This document shows, piece after piece, positions 25,631-33,852 of a DNA stretch of 43,770 nucleotides. The notes beneath the pieces were generated by a model. That model did not search any database. It was given only the letters and a program-made list of their open reading frames with translations, and was not told the origin of the DNA. Origin of the DNA: an uncultured Oscillospiraceae bacterium (GTDB lineage: Bacteria; Bacillota; Clostridia; Oscillospirales; Oscillospiraceae); assembly GCA_900756575.1 (NCBI GenBank), contig CAAEKQ010000143.1, forward strand, positions 1 to 43,770, in the 5' to 3' direction. A program made the position numbers and the translations under genes. Each line of letters opens with the position of its first letter. Position 1 is the stretch's first letter.

Positions 25631-25752
25631 ATTGGAATGGACGGAATTTCTCCTATCTGCTTTATTCTATCAGAGGAATTCTGCAATGTCAATTCCTTCA
25701 GGCTGCAAACGTAGGTGATATCAACAGAACAACCAAGAAGGAGGAACGAGTG

Positions 25753-26061
25753 ATGAGTTATCAGAGTTTTATTCGGCAGTGTCAAGCAGGGCAGGGATGG
25801 CTCAAGGGCGGCAGCATTGTGTATACGTTTTATGATACGGAACAGGGGGTCATGATCGGCGTGCTGGACGGCAGGGAGGACTTTCATGACTCTCAGGCGT
25901 TCTGGTGCCCTGATATTTCCGATGCCCAGGGGCTGGCATTGACCCGTCGGCTGTATGAGGAGGGCGTTTCTCTGGAGCAGGTGCCCTATGTGCTCTCGGA
26001 TATGCAGGTGCTGTTCCGGATGACGGCCTGCGGTATTGTAATGAGCAGCCTGATGTCCTGA
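25753..26061 (+). CDS. Uncharacterised 102-residue protein
   Basis: Not recognised. The frame is open from 25624, but the ATG at 25753 sits eight bases after AAGGAGG and is the natural start; sequence before it is part of the leader. The protein is mostly hydrophilic, with YQSFIRQCQAGQGWLKGGSI at the N-terminus, a beta hairpin-like VYTFYDTEQGVMIGVLDG, an acidic aromatic patch (EDFHDSQAFWCPD) and a helical C-terminus. No signal peptide or transmembrane segment. It is divergent from an XRE-type regulator and may be controlled by it. Confidence 0.7.
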   Translation: MSYQSFIRQCQAGQGWLKGGSIVYTFYDTEQGVMIGVLDGREDFHDSQAFWCPDISDAQGLALTRRLYEEGVSLEQVPYVLSDMQVLFRMTACGIVMSSLMS

Positions 26062-26119
26062 ATATGCTGCTCCCCAAAGTGCACAATTTCTTGTGAATGT
26101 ACATGAAATAGCGGATTTG

Positions 26120-26160
26120 ATGCAAAAAAATGCATGAGATATGCCAAAATGATGCAAAAG
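26120..26160 (+). promoter_or_regulatory. Possible operator upstream of the AGCS symporter
   Basis: A dyad ATGCA-N6-TGCAT (26120-26135) and a further GATGCAAAAG (26151-26160) lie just upstream of the -10 at 26187. The pattern is faintly like ArgR/AhrC boxes, but that is a guess. Confidence 0.3.
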
Positions 26161-26183
26161 TACTGTGCTTTTTCCATGTAATG

Positions 26184-26192
26184 TGATATAAT
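26184..26192 (+). promoter_or_regulatory. Extended -10 promoter of the AGCS symporter
   Basis: TG-A-TATAAT (TG at 26184-26185, TATAAT at 26187-26192) with no good -35 at 16-18 bases. Extended -10 promoters can work without one, and such promoters often need an activator. Confidence 0.6.
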
Positions 26193-26243
26193 AGCCCTTC
26201 AAGGCGTCTTTTTGGCGCCGGGAAAAGGAGGGCATCAAAACAC

Positions 26244-27653
26244 ATGGCTGATCTCATCACAACCATTAACGCGGCGGTGAACAACTTTATCTGGGGTGTT
26301 CCCGCTATGATCTGCATCATCGGTGTGGGACTGCTGCTGAGCGTCCGCACCCGATTTATTCAAATTCGCAAATTTCCCTATGCCATTAAAACCACCATCG
26401 GCAGAATGTTCCGGAAAAAGGACGCATCCGATGGTGCCATGACTCCGTTCCAGGCGGTTTGTACGGCGCTGGCGGGCACGGTGGGCACCGGTAATATCGC
26501 CGGTGTAGCAGGTGCCATTGCCATCGGCGGCCCCGGTGCGGTGTTCTGGATGTGGTGCTCTGCCATTCTCGGCATGTGCACCAAGTTTTCGGAGGTGACT
26601 CTGGCAGTCCATTTCCGGGAGCGGAATGCGGCAGGCGATCTGGTAGGCGGCCCCATGTACTACATTAAAAACGGTCTGGGCAAGAAGTGGCAGTGGCTGG
26701 CCATGCTCTATTCGCTGTTTGGCGTGCTGACCGTCTTCGGCACCGGAAACGCCACTCAGGTGAACACCATCACCGCCGCCATTGACACGCCCCTTTTGAA
26801 CTACGGCATTGTAAGCAGCGGCATGGTTTCCACGGTGAATCTCATCATCGGCATTGTGGTGGCCATGCTGGTGGCCATGGTGCTGCTGGGCGGCATCAAG
26901 CGCATCGGCAGCGTGTCTGAAAAGCTGGTGCCCTTTATGGCGCTGTTTTATGTGGTGCTGGCTCTGGGCGTGGTGATTCTCAACTACCAGCGGGTGCCCG
27001 AGGTATTTGCATCCATCATCGGCGGTGCCTTTGACCCCATGGCCTTTACCGGCGGTGTGGTGGGCACTATGTTTATGAGCATGAAAAAGGGCGTGTCCCG
27101 GGGCATCTTCTCCAATGAGGCGGGCCTTGGTACCGGCTCCATTGCCCATGCCTGCGCCGATACCCGGAAGCCCGTGAAGCAGGGCCTGTTCGGCATCTTC
27201 GAGGTCTTTGCCGACACCATCGTCATCTGCACCCTGACCGCGCTGGTGATCCTGTGCAGCGGTACCCCCGTGAACTATGGTGCGGCGGCCGGTGCAGAGC
27301 TGACCATTTCCGGTTTTACCTCCACCTATGGCGGCTGGGCTTCCATCTTTACGGCGCTGGCCCTGTGCTGCTTTGCCTTCTCCACCATCATTGGCTGGGG
27401 ACTGTACGGCTCCCGGTGCATCGAGTATCTGTGCTCCACCGGCAAGGTGGTGCGGCCGTTCCTGGTGGTCTATTCCTTTGTGTCCATCCTGGGCGCAACG
27501 GTGGATTTAGGGCTGCTATGGGACATTGCCGATACGTTCAACGGCCTGATGGCGATCCCCAACCTGGTTGCACTGCTGCTGCTGTCCGGCACGGTGGTGA
27601 AGCTGGTGAAGGAGTATTTCGCAACGGAACATCCGGAGAAGCTCTCTGATTAA
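26244..27653 (+). CDS. Sodium:alanine/glycine symporter (AGCS family)
   Basis: Integral membrane transporter that couples uptake of alanine or glycine to sodium. The 469 residues carry about ten membrane segments. The family signature regions are clear: PFQAVCTALAGTVGTGNIAG near 66-85, GGPGAVFWMWCSAILGMCTK after it, GGPMYYIKNGLG near 138, and RGIFSNEAGLGTGSIAHA near 285. The ATG at 26244 is preceded by AAAGGAGGG, with a slightly long 12-base spacer. Single gene with an extended -10 promoter and a strong terminator. Which amino acid it carries cannot be told from sequence. Confidence 0.95.
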   Translation: MADLITTINAAVNNFIWGVPAMICIIGVGLLLSVRTRFIQIRKFPYAIKTTIGRMFRKKDASDGAMTPFQAVCTALAGTVGTGNIAGVAGAIAIGGPGAVFWMWCSAILGMCTKFSEVTLAVHFRERNAAGDLVGGPMYYIKNGLGKKWQWLAMLYSLFGVLTVFGTGNATQVNTITAAIDTPLLNYGIVSSGMVSTVNLIIGIVVAMLVAMVLLGGIKRIGSVSEKLVPFMALFYVVLALGVVILNYQRVPEVFASIIGGAFDPMAFTGGVVGTMFMSMKKGVSRGIFSNEAGLGTGSIAHACADTRKPVKQGLFGIFEVFADTIVICTLTALVILCSGTPVNYGAAAGAELTISGFTSTYGGWASIFTALALCCFAFSTIIGWGLYGSRCIEYLCSTGKVVRPFLVVYSFVSILGATVDLGLLWDIADTFNGLMAIPNLVALLLLSGTVVKLVKEYFATEHPEKLSD

Positions 27654-27668
27654 ACAATCGCAAAAAAT

Positions 27669-27703
27669 GCGGGCATGCTGCAATTCGCGGCATGCCCGTT
27701 TTG
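27669..27703. terminator. Bidirectional terminator after the AGCS gene
   Basis: Stem CGGGCATGC/GCATGCCCG with an 11-base loop (TGCAATTCGCG), then TTTT. The sequences GGGCATGCTGCAA and GGCATGCCC are shared exactly with the hairpin at 43573-43606. Confidence 0.85.
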
Positions 27704-27709
27704 TATGTG

Positions 27710-29221
27710 TTATCCGTTCAAATCGCTGAGCCAGTCCGGCGTATCCGCCCAGGACTTCCCGTAGCAGGTGTATCCCGTGGGCTGCTCCAGCATGGGAAAA
27801 TCCGTGCCGAACTCCTGATTCATCAGGGTGCGCAGGGTGTTGATGCCCGAGAGCCCTTCGATGTCCATGGCCTTGCCACCCACATAAACGACGTTCAGTG
27901 CATTCTGCATATAGGGCGTCTCCAGCACCGGATCATAGTCCGGGCCGCCGTTGTAGATCAGCATCTGGCCGGGATAGCGGGTGCCGTGATCCGACTGCAC
28001 GATGATGATGGCATTCGGGTCCTTGTCCAGCACATTCGAAATGGAGGTCTCCAATACGGTGTTCAGGTAGGTGAGCTGGTCGAGGTAAATAGATTTGTCC
28101 GCAAAATCCGCCTTTTTCGGGGCGATGTTGCCTTTGGCGTCGAACAGAAACGGATAGTGGGGGCACTGGACGTAGGAGATGGTCAGGGTGGGGGAAGACT
28201 CCACATAGTCCGAGCAGGTCTCCATCAGGTCAAACATGGTTTGCAGCACCCGGGCGTCCTCCCATTCGTTGTGGAAGCCCAGAATCCGGCTCATGGGCTG
28301 CCGCAGTTGGGGAATCTGGGAGAGGACACTGTTCCGGTAGATGTATTTGGCGATGGTGTCCGGATACTGCCGAGGGGAGAGCACATGGCAGTCATCGGCT
28401 CCGACGAAGTTCATGTGGTCGATGAGGTTGACGGAATAGCCATTGTGCCGGAATATCTCCACCATGTTGGACTGATCCATATAGGCGCGCTTGTTTTCGG
28501 TACGGTCGTCCACCAGGTAGTCCATATTCAGGAGGTTCGGCATAATGGAAACCGTCCAGATGGATTCTGTGTTTTTGGTGGTGCCGGAGACGTTGAAGGC
28601 ATGATCCTGAAGGAACGAGAGGAATTCGTGGTTGTCAAAGTCGTAGTAGCGCTCCAGGTTCTCGCTGCCGCCGTATTCGTCCACTAGAAAATAATAGACA
28701 TTGGGGCGCTCGGTGCCCTGGAACTCCACGGTCTCCGGGTCAATGGAGCTTTCCTGCCGCTGGAAGGTGATCTGCTTCCACAGCGTGGGGGCGGCGGGGA
28801 TGACCTGCACCACCGTTAATACGCCGAATAAAATGGACAGCACCAGACATACTTCCGTTGCGGGAACCTGTTTCGTTCGGATCATCAGCAGCAAAATCAG
28901 CAGGATCACTGCGAAGGCCAGCAGAAGATACCGATCCCGGAACCCGGGAATCAGCCGCTTGCAAATGCCGCCGATCAGGCCGCTGTTCACCGCGGCGACC
29001 ATAAACAGGCTGGCGAACAGTCCGGCTTTTGGGAAGTTCCGAAGAATCGTCAGGCACAGCAGCAGCACCGCCGCGCCCATGGCCAGGAAAATCAGCAGCA
29101 GGGGCACCATATCCCCCGGTGCAGCTTCGTCCGCATTGCGAAAATACTGGAACGCGCAGGGATACAGGCAGGTGAGCGCTAAGGCCAGCAGCGGCACAAG
29201 AATGGATGTTGCTTTCTTCAT
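27710..29221 (-). CDS. Membrane-bound sulfatase/alkaline-phosphatase-superfamily protein
   Basis: 503 residues. The first 160 hold about five membrane segments (ILVPLLALALTCLYPCAF, LLLIFLAMGAAVLLLCLTIL and others). The remainder is an extracytoplasmic sulfatase-like domain with metal-ligand motifs YYFLVDEYGG near 178 and VQSDHGTRYPGQ near 409. This layout is shared with lipoteichoic-acid synthases and phosphoethanolamine transferases, which move head groups from phospholipid to cell-envelope glycans, so such a transfer is likely; the substrate is unknown. The frame extends to 29296, but the ATG at 29221 has GGAGG at nine bases and starts MKKATSIL. It lies near DegV and the phospholipid operon. 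Confidence 0.85.
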   Translation of the reverse strand: MKKATSILVPLLALALTCLYPCAFQYFRNADEAAPGDMVPLLLIFLAMGAAVLLLCLTILRNFPKAGLFASLFMVAAVNSGLIGGICKRLIPGFRDRYLLLAFAVILLILLLMIRTKQVPATEVCLVLSILFGVLTVVQVIPAAPTLWKQITFQRQESSIDPETVEFQGTERPNVYYFLVDEYGGSENLERYYDFDNHEFLSFLQDHAFNVSGTTKNTESIWTVSIMPNLLNMDYLVDDRTENKRAYMDQSNMVEIFRHNGYSVNLIDHMNFVGADDCHVLSPRQYPDTIAKYIYRNSVLSQIPQLRQPMSRILGFHNEWEDARVLQTMFDLMETCSDYVESSPTLTISYVQCPHYPFLFDAKGNIAPKKADFADKSIYLDQLTYLNTVLETSISNVLDKDPNAIIIVQSDHGTRYPGQMLIYNGGPDYDPVLETPYMQNALNVVYVGGKAMDIEGLSGINTLRTLMNQEFGTDFPMLEQPTGYTCYGKSWADTPDWLSDLNG

Positions 29222-29333
29222 CGGTTTTTGCCTCCATCGAAGTTTCAACCTGTAGTTTATCACATTTTCTCCCGGTTTTCTACATATAATCTTCACAAAA
29301 GGGAGAAAACTAAGGGGAGAATCACCCTTTTGC

Positions 29334-29362
29334 TTGACGTTGGGGGACGAATGCTGTAATAT
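29334..29362 (+). promoter_or_regulatory. Promoter of the degV gene
   Basis: TTGACG (29334-29339), 17-base spacer, TAATAT (29357-29362); an overlapping TATAAT at 29360-29365 is 20 bases from the -35. Confidence 0.65.
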
Positions 29363-29395
29363 AATAATGAAAATTATTTAACTAGGAGTTTTTTC

Positions 29396-30265
29396 ATGCG
29401 TTTTGTTGTATTTGCCGATTCCGGCTGTAATCTGCCCCAGAGAAAACTGCAGGAGCTGGGGATCGAGGTGGTGCCCTTTTCCTATGAGCTGGACGGTGAG
29501 CTGATCGTCTGCCCCGAATATCCCGACGGCTTTGACGGGCAGAGCTATTATAATCGTCTGCGACAGGGAGCTCAGGTCAAAACCTCGCTGATTAATGCCG
29601 AGGCGTTTTATCAGGCGTTCCGTCCTGTGGTAGAAGCAGGGAAAGATGTGCTGTATGTGGGCATTTCCTCGGGCATCAGCGGCACGGTGGCCGCAGCAAA
29701 CATGGCCGCCCAGCAGCTGATGGAGGAATATCCCCAGCGCCAGGTGGTGGTGGTGGATTCCATGGGTGCGGGCCTGGGAACTGGTATCCTCACCTGCAAG
29801 GCGGCGGACTACAGCATTGCAGATATGGACATCCGGGCGGCGGAGGAGCAGCTGAACATCGACCGGCTGGGCCTGTGCGAGTATTTCACTGTGGATGACC
29901 TCATGTTCTTAAAGCGCACCGGACGGGTATCCGGCGTGACGGCGGTTCTGGGCTCCATGCTCCAGATCAAGCCCATGCTTCGGGGCGATGAAGATGGCAA
30001 AATCGTGGTCTGCGGCAAAATTCGCGGCAGAAAGCGCGCCATTACCGAGCTGGCGGAGATGTACGCCAAGAAGGTGGTGGACGCCGAGCATCAGCGGGTG
30101 GCTATCTCCCACGGCGACTGTCTGGAGGAGGCCCAGCGTTTGGCGGAGAGAATCCGGCAGATCGCACCCCCCAAGGAGCTGATCCTTTCCATGCACGAGC
30201 CGCTCACCGGCGCCCACGTTGGCCCAGGGATGCTGGCGGTGTTCTTCTTCGGAAACGGAAGATAA
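29396..30265 (+). CDS. DegV family fatty-acid-binding protein
   Basis: DegV/FakB proteins bind a fatty acid and present it to the kinase FakA for phospholipid synthesis or exchange. The 289 residues show the family pattern: FVVFADSGCNLPQRKL at the start, VKTSLINAEAF near 60, VGISSGISGTVAAANMAA near 90, VDSMGAGLGTGIL near 120, and FLKRTGRVSG near 172 (the conserved R-x-G-R-x-S-type loop). ATG after CTAGGAGTTTTTTC. Single gene with promoter and terminator. No FakA (DAK2-domain) gene is in this window, so it either works with one elsewhere or is an uncharacterised DegV member. Confidence 0.92.
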   Translation: MRFVVFADSGCNLPQRKLQELGIEVVPFSYELDGELIVCPEYPDGFDGQSYYNRLRQGAQVKTSLINAEAFYQAFRPVVEAGKDVLYVGISSGISGTVAAANMAAQQLMEEYPQRQVVVVDSMGAGLGTGILTCKAADYSIADMDIRAAEEQLNIDRLGLCEYFTVDDLMFLKRTGRVSGVTAVLGSMLQIKPMLRGDEDGKIVVCGKIRGRKRAITELAEMYAKKVVDAEHQRVAISHGDCLEEAQRLAERIRQIAPPKELILSMHEPLTGAHVGPGMLAVFFFGNGR

Positions 30266-30275
30266 GCATAAAAAT

Positions 30276-30305
30276 AAGAGGTACGGAGAAATCCGTACCT
30301 CTTTT
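30276..30305. terminator. Bidirectional terminator between degV and the PAP2 gene
   Basis: Perfect 12-bp stem AAGAGGTACGGA/TCCGTACCTCTT with a 4-base loop and a short T run on the + strand. Confidence 0.85.
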
Positions 30306-30306
30306 G

Positions 30307-31014
30307 TTATCCAAACAGCTTCTTGTCAATGGCCTCTGCCCAGCGGCGAAGACGTTTGCCCCAGCCACGATGCCGGGAAAGATCCAGGCAGATTTCTCCC
30401 AGCAATACGCCGCCGATCACATCGGCAATCACGTGCTGCCGGGTAAACAGCGTGGACAGGCAGACGAGAAATGTGATAATTCCCGCGAAGATTTGATACC
30501 ACCTGGGAATCTTCTTCTGACCCAGCATGCCCCGGAAGCAGATCCAACTCTCCATGCAGTGGATGGAAGGAAACAGATCCAGGGGCGGGTCTAACTGATA
30601 AATCAGGCCCATGAGCCAGGCGGTCGGTCCCGTGCCGGTGATCTCCGGGCGGATGTTGGTGGTGGGAATCAGCAGAAAGAATATGCCGCACAGGAGCTTT
30701 GCCAGCACATCGCTGGTCATAATGGGATACCAACCCGCCTGCCGGGCCATGAGCACATAGCTGACTGCCCAATAGGCAAAGCAGGCCACGTAAACGACGA
30801 CCCAGCGGGGGTCAAAGGGAATCATGCGGTCCAAGGCGGTGGTCATGTCATAGAGTGTCCGATTGGCCGCCAGCGCCTGGGTACACCAATAGACGATGCC
30901 GTTCAGCGCCACACAGCCGAGCACGCCAATCAGACGACTGCTCGAAAGAATATGCCCCAGGCTGCGGTCATAGAGCTGCCCGACGGCGTTACGATTTGCG
31001 GATGAGCGTTCCAA
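30307..31014 (-). CDS. PAP2-family membrane phosphatase
   Basis: 235 residues with about six membrane segments. The PAP2 active-site motifs are present in order: K-x-R-P-like segment ending NIRPEI near 123, PSIH near 148 (canonical PSGH with Ser-Ile), and TRQHVIADVIGG near 190 (R-x3-H ... D). Such enzymes dephosphorylate phosphatidic acid, phosphatidylglycerophosphate or undecaprenyl pyrophosphate. Start is TTG at 31014, placed 26 bases inside the end of psd, so translation is coupled. As the last gene of an operon with flippase-like, pssA and psd genes, a phospholipid-phosphate substrate is likely; that is inference. Confidence 0.85.
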   Translation of the reverse strand: MERSSANRNAVGQLYDRSLGHILSSSRLIGVLGCVALNGIVYWCTQALAANRTLYDMTTALDRMIPFDPRWVVVYVACFAYWAVSYVLMARQAGWYPIMTSDVLAKLLCGIFFLLIPTTNIRPEITGTGPTAWLMGLIYQLDPPLDLFPSIHCMESWICFRGMLGQKKIPRWYQIFAGIITFLVCLSTLFTRQHVIADVIGGVLLGEICLDLSRHRGWGKRLRRWAEAIDKKLFG

Positions 31015-31858
31015 TGCGTTCCCCCATTTTTACAATCGTTTCTTCTCCGACGGAGGAATTCCGCAGAATGTCCTCGTCGGGGGTGAGGCGACCCGGCTCC
31101 AGCATCAGCACAACCGTGGAGCCGCCAAATTCAAACATGCCCTTTTCCGTACCCCGCTGCACCGGCCCGGAACCCTTGTGATTGGAGATCCGGCCCACCA
31201 ACAGCGCGCCCACCTCCATTTGCAGGAGGGTGCCGAATTCCGTCTCGGTGCAGGTGTATTCCCGGGTGTTCTCCCGATAGATGGGGCGGATCCCGGCGGC
31301 GTAGGGGTTGACGGTGTGGAATACCCCGGGAATCACCACTCGGGTGCTTTCGGTGCCGCTGAGGGGATAGAGATAGTGGTGATAATCGTCCACGGTCAGC
31401 CGGAACAGCAGCAGCCACCCTCCGGCGAATCTCTTGGCCAGTTCCTCGCTGCGGAGTAAATCCCCGGCGGTATATGCTACGCCTTTGATATAGAAGCGTG
31501 TGTCCGGTTCCAGGGCGATGGCGCTGAGCTTGCTGTCACAGGGGGCGATGAGATGCTCCGGCTCCGGATCCACGGGCCTACGCTCCGGAAGAATGGTGCG
31601 GGTGAAAAAGTCGTTAAAGGAGCGGTAGCGCCGAGGCGGATAATCCTCCATGGAGATGTGATTTTTTCGGATAAACGGCCCCACCAGCACCCGGGATATG
31701 CCGCTATTTAGCACATGGCCCATGAATTTCGAAAATCGGGGGCGAATCAGCGGGCGAAGAAAAAAACGGCCCGGGGCGGTGCTGTAGAGAAAACGGATGA
31801 TGCCCGCCTGATTGTCATAGCTTTCCACCGGGGTGCCGTCACGCAGACGGCTAATCAT
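30989..31858 (-). CDS. psd: Phosphatidylserine decarboxylase
   Basis: Pyruvoyl-dependent membrane enzyme that converts phosphatidylserine to phosphatidylethanolamine. The 289 residues include SFNDFFTRTIL near 85, IAPCDSKLSA near 108, TVDDYHHYLYPLSG near 165, and FEFGGSTVVLM near 255, where the G-S bond of GGST is the self-cleavage site that makes the pyruvoyl group. The GST form (rather than LGST) occurs in clostridial enzymes. Its ATG overlaps the pssA stop by four bases (ATGA), and its 3' end overlaps the PAP2 gene. Product: PE synthesis with pssA upstream. Confidence 0.96.
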   Translation of the reverse strand: MISRLRDGTPVESYDNQAGIIRFLYSTAPGRFFLRPLIRPRFSKFMGHVLNSGISRVLVGPFIRKNHISMEDYPPRRYRSFNDFFTRTILPERRPVDPEPEHLIAPCDSKLSAIALEPDTRFYIKGVAYTAGDLLRSEELAKRFAGGWLLLFRLTVDDYHHYLYPLSGTESTRVVIPGVFHTVNPYAAGIRPIYRENTREYTCTETEFGTLLQMEVGALLVGRISNHKGSGPVQRGTEKGMFEFGGSTVVLMLEPGRLTPDEDILRNSSVGEETIVKMGERIGTLIRKS

Positions 31859-32568
31859 TGAGAATCCTCCGGGAACAGCTCAAAATCGCTGTCGGTAATG
31901 GCCTCATACAGGGGCTCGTCCAGCGTCTTGCGGCTGGGCACCCGGTGACGGTAGAACAGCAGCACCACGGAAACTGCGGCGGCCACAATGACAATCAGCA
32001 GGCCGATTTGCAGATTGGTGGGCTTTTTCAGTTTAAAATCCAGGATGAACAGGAAGCCTGTGATCACCAGCATGGCCATGAGCACCCAGTGAAACATGAA
32101 ATCACTCATGCAGAAGCCCAGGAGAAATGTCAGGGGCAGAATCACCGCAATGGAGGTGATGGGCAGGCCGTGATAGACTTTTTCGCCGCGGTCCGGCTGG
32201 GTCTGACGGTTGGTTTCCAATACGTTAAAGAATGCCAGTCGAATTACGCCGCACAGAGAATAAAAGCCCACCGCAATGCCGCCCAGAATGCCCCGAACGC
32301 CCATAAGCGTGCAGATCATTATGGGAAATACGCCGAAGCAGACCACATCTGCCAGGGAGTCCAGCTGAATGCCATAGAGCTTCTGATCGTCGTTTCGGTC
32401 TTTTTTTGTCCGGGCCACCTTGCCATCGAAGGTGTCAAGTAAGCCGGACAGGGCCAGGCAGACAATGGCAATGCGAAAATGTCCGTCCATGGCCTGGGTC
32501 ATGCCAAAAATGGAGGTAAGTACGCTGAGAAACGTAAGTACCACGGTGTAATCGTAAAATCCGATCAT
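31855..32568 (-). CDS. pssA: CDP-diacylglycerol-serine O-phosphatidyltransferase
   Basis: Integral membrane enzyme that makes phosphatidylserine from CDP-diacylglycerol and serine. The 237 residues have several membrane segments. The CDP-alcohol phosphotransferase motif is intact at about residues 45-75: DTFDGKVAR, then GIQLDSLAD, that is D-G-x2-A-R ... G-x3-D-x3-D. Four-base ATGA overlaps join it to the flippase-like gene before it and to psd after it. The C-terminal 45 residues are a hydrophilic tail rich in Asp and Glu. Confidence 0.95.
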   Translation of the reverse strand: MIGFYDYTVVLTFLSVLTSIFGMTQAMDGHFRIAIVCLALSGLLDTFDGKVARTKKDRNDDQKLYGIQLDSLADVVCFGVFPIMICTLMGVRGILGGIAVGFYSLCGVIRLAFFNVLETNRQTQPDRGEKVYHGLPITSIAVILPLTFLLGFCMSDFMFHWVLMAMLVITGFLFILDFKLKKPTNLQIGLLIVIVAAAVSVVLLFYRHRVPSRKTLDEPLYEAITDSDFELFPEDSQ

Positions 32569-33593
32569 GTTTCATCCCTCTTTCCAATGATAAAAACGGC
32601 CATTGCCGTGAAAATTGCGCTGATGAGCAGCTGACCATAGTAGCTGATGCCCCGGCTGACCAGCAGCACGGGCAGGGTCATGGTTTCGCCGCACAGAGCG
32701 GGGAAAATACACATAAACATGGTCTCGCTGGCCCCCATTCCCCCGGGCAGGGGCAGGAGGTCGGTCCCCAGAGAGATCATGGCTTGCAAAGTGACGATGG
32801 AGCCCAGATTCCCGGCGGCAATCCCGAAGGAGCGGATGGCGCAGAACGTCACCGCAAACAGCAGGCAGCGCTGGAGAATGGTCAGCAGTGTGACACGAAG
32901 CACCATCTTGGGCTGGCGGCGGAAGCACCGGGAGACATCTCGATACTGGGCCATCCAGCGGTGGAGCCAGGCAAGTAGCTTCTTCTGCCGCCGGGCGCCC
33001 AAGAGCTTGCCGGGGTGGCGGATGGAGAAGTCCAGCATCCGTTCCACCGCGCCGGGGCAGAGCACCAGTAATATGTAAAAGCCGATAAACGCGCCGTTTA
33101 GGACAATGCCGAGAATGCACCAGGCCCAAACCGGCTCTAGCGCGGTCATCACCAAGGCAGGGCGGAAAATCAATACCCCCAGGGCGAAAATCACCAGTAC
33201 CAGCTTATAGGTGATGGTCACCAGAAGCATTACCGGCACGGATACGGCGGCGTCGATGCCGTCCTTCCGCATGAAATAGACCTGGGCTGGCTGACCGCCT
33301 CCGGCTGAGGGGGTGATGCAGCTGAAGAAAAATCCGATGAAGGAATAGAGGAAGCAGTGGGTCAGCCGATGGGGCGTTTTCAGGGTGCGCATAATGTCGT
33401 GGAGCACCAGGCTTTCGCCCAGAATAAACGCAACCACCAGCACAAGACCTAGAAGCCACCAGAGTGGATTTGCCTGTTGGAACAGGGAGAGAAGAGTAGC
33501 CCGGTCGCTGCCCCGAAACAGGCCATAGAGGGTCAGACCGATGACCAGCAGCAGAAAGCCGATGTTAAAAAACCATTTTTTCTTGCTGCTCAT
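32565..33593 (-). CDS. Polytopic flippase-like protein (LPG-synthase transmembrane domain family)
   Basis: 342 residues, about eight membrane segments, matching the transmembrane part of lysyl-phosphatidylglycerol synthase (UPF0104 family) without the aminoacyl-transferase domain. Visible family pieces are FFSCITPSAGGGQPAQVYFM near 93-112 and LPLPGGMGASETMFM near 285. In the family this half moves lipids across the membrane. I chose the ATG at 33593 over the frame from 33647, since GGGGGCATGCCGG sits just before it. It heads the pssA-psd-PAP2 operon, so phospholipid movement or head-group supply is likely. Its leader starts beyond a terminator at 33708-33749. Confidence 0.85.
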   Translation of the reverse strand: MSSKKKWFFNIGFLLLVIGLTLYGLFRGSDRATLLSLFQQANPLWWLLGLVLVVAFILGESLVLHDIMRTLKTPHRLTHCFLYSFIGFFFSCITPSAGGGQPAQVYFMRKDGIDAAVSVPVMLLVTITYKLVLVIFALGVLIFRPALVMTALEPVWAWCILGIVLNGAFIGFYILLVLCPGAVERMLDFSIRHPGKLLGARRQKKLLAWLHRWMAQYRDVSRCFRRQPKMVLRVTLLTILQRCLLFAVTFCAIRSFGIAAGNLGSIVTLQAMISLGTDLLPLPGGMGASETMFMCIFPALCGETMTLPVLLVSRGISYYGQLLISAIFTAMAVFIIGKRDET

Positions 33594-33707
33594 CCGGCAT
33601 GCCCCCTTTCTGCCTCTTATTGTAACAGCATCCGTCTCCAGTGGCAATTAAGAAGCCTTTAAGATTGATTAAGGTTCGGTTCAAAATCCCCGTACCTGTT
33701 CGGGGGC

Positions 33708-33749
33708 AAACAAAAAGCCGGAACGCCGGGGAAATCCCAGCGCTCCGGC
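33708..33749 (-). terminator. Strong terminator on the - strand, after the M56 gene or a small RNA
   Basis: Read on the - strand: 14-bp stem beginning GCCGGAGCGCTGGG and ending CCGGCGTTCCGGC (two G-U pairs) with a 4-5 base loop, then CTTTTTGTTT. It lies about 100 bases after the M56 stop and 115 before the flippase-like gene. A second weaker hairpin, CCCCG/CGGGG (33688-33705), follows. Confidence 0.85.
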
Positions 33750-33832
33750 CAAAGCCTCAACCACCGCGATGCTAAGCTGATTCGTCAAATCACTTCAAGA
33801 CTAGTATACTGTATCAGGGGGCGGTTTGTCTA
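33709..33832 (-). ncRNA. Candidate small RNA or attenuated leader (about 89 nt)
   Basis: On the - strand a promoter-like TAGACA (33832-33827), 18-base spacer, TATACT (33808-33803) stands downstream of the M56 stop. A transcript from about 33796 would run 89 bases to the strong terminator at 33708. It contains a small hairpin TGATT/AATCA and a segment GCATCGCGGTGGTTGAGGC before the terminator stem. There is no open frame. It may be a free small RNA, an attenuated leader of the phospholipid operon, or just the 3' end of the M56 operon. I cannot match it to a known RNA family. Confidence 0.4.
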
Positions 33833-33852
33833 GACTAATAGCGGAAAATGCG

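Larger units (their letters stand above)
25357..25752. other. Divergent intergenic region with promoter and repeat element
   Basis: This 396-base spacer between the XRE regulator (left, - strand) and a small + strand gene is AT-rich on its left half. It contains a good + strand promoter (25515-25543) and then a MITE-like inverted repeat (about 25565-25630) inside the long untranslated leader. I see no convincing gene here. Confidence 0.7.

Noticed and set aside
33715..33800. Possible T-box or cyclic-di-GMP riboswitch in the 33.7 kb spacer
   Set aside because: CAACCACCGCG and GGGGCAAAC on the + strand recall parts of these motifs, but the rest of either consensus is missing and no + strand gene follows. 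The terminator faces the - strand.
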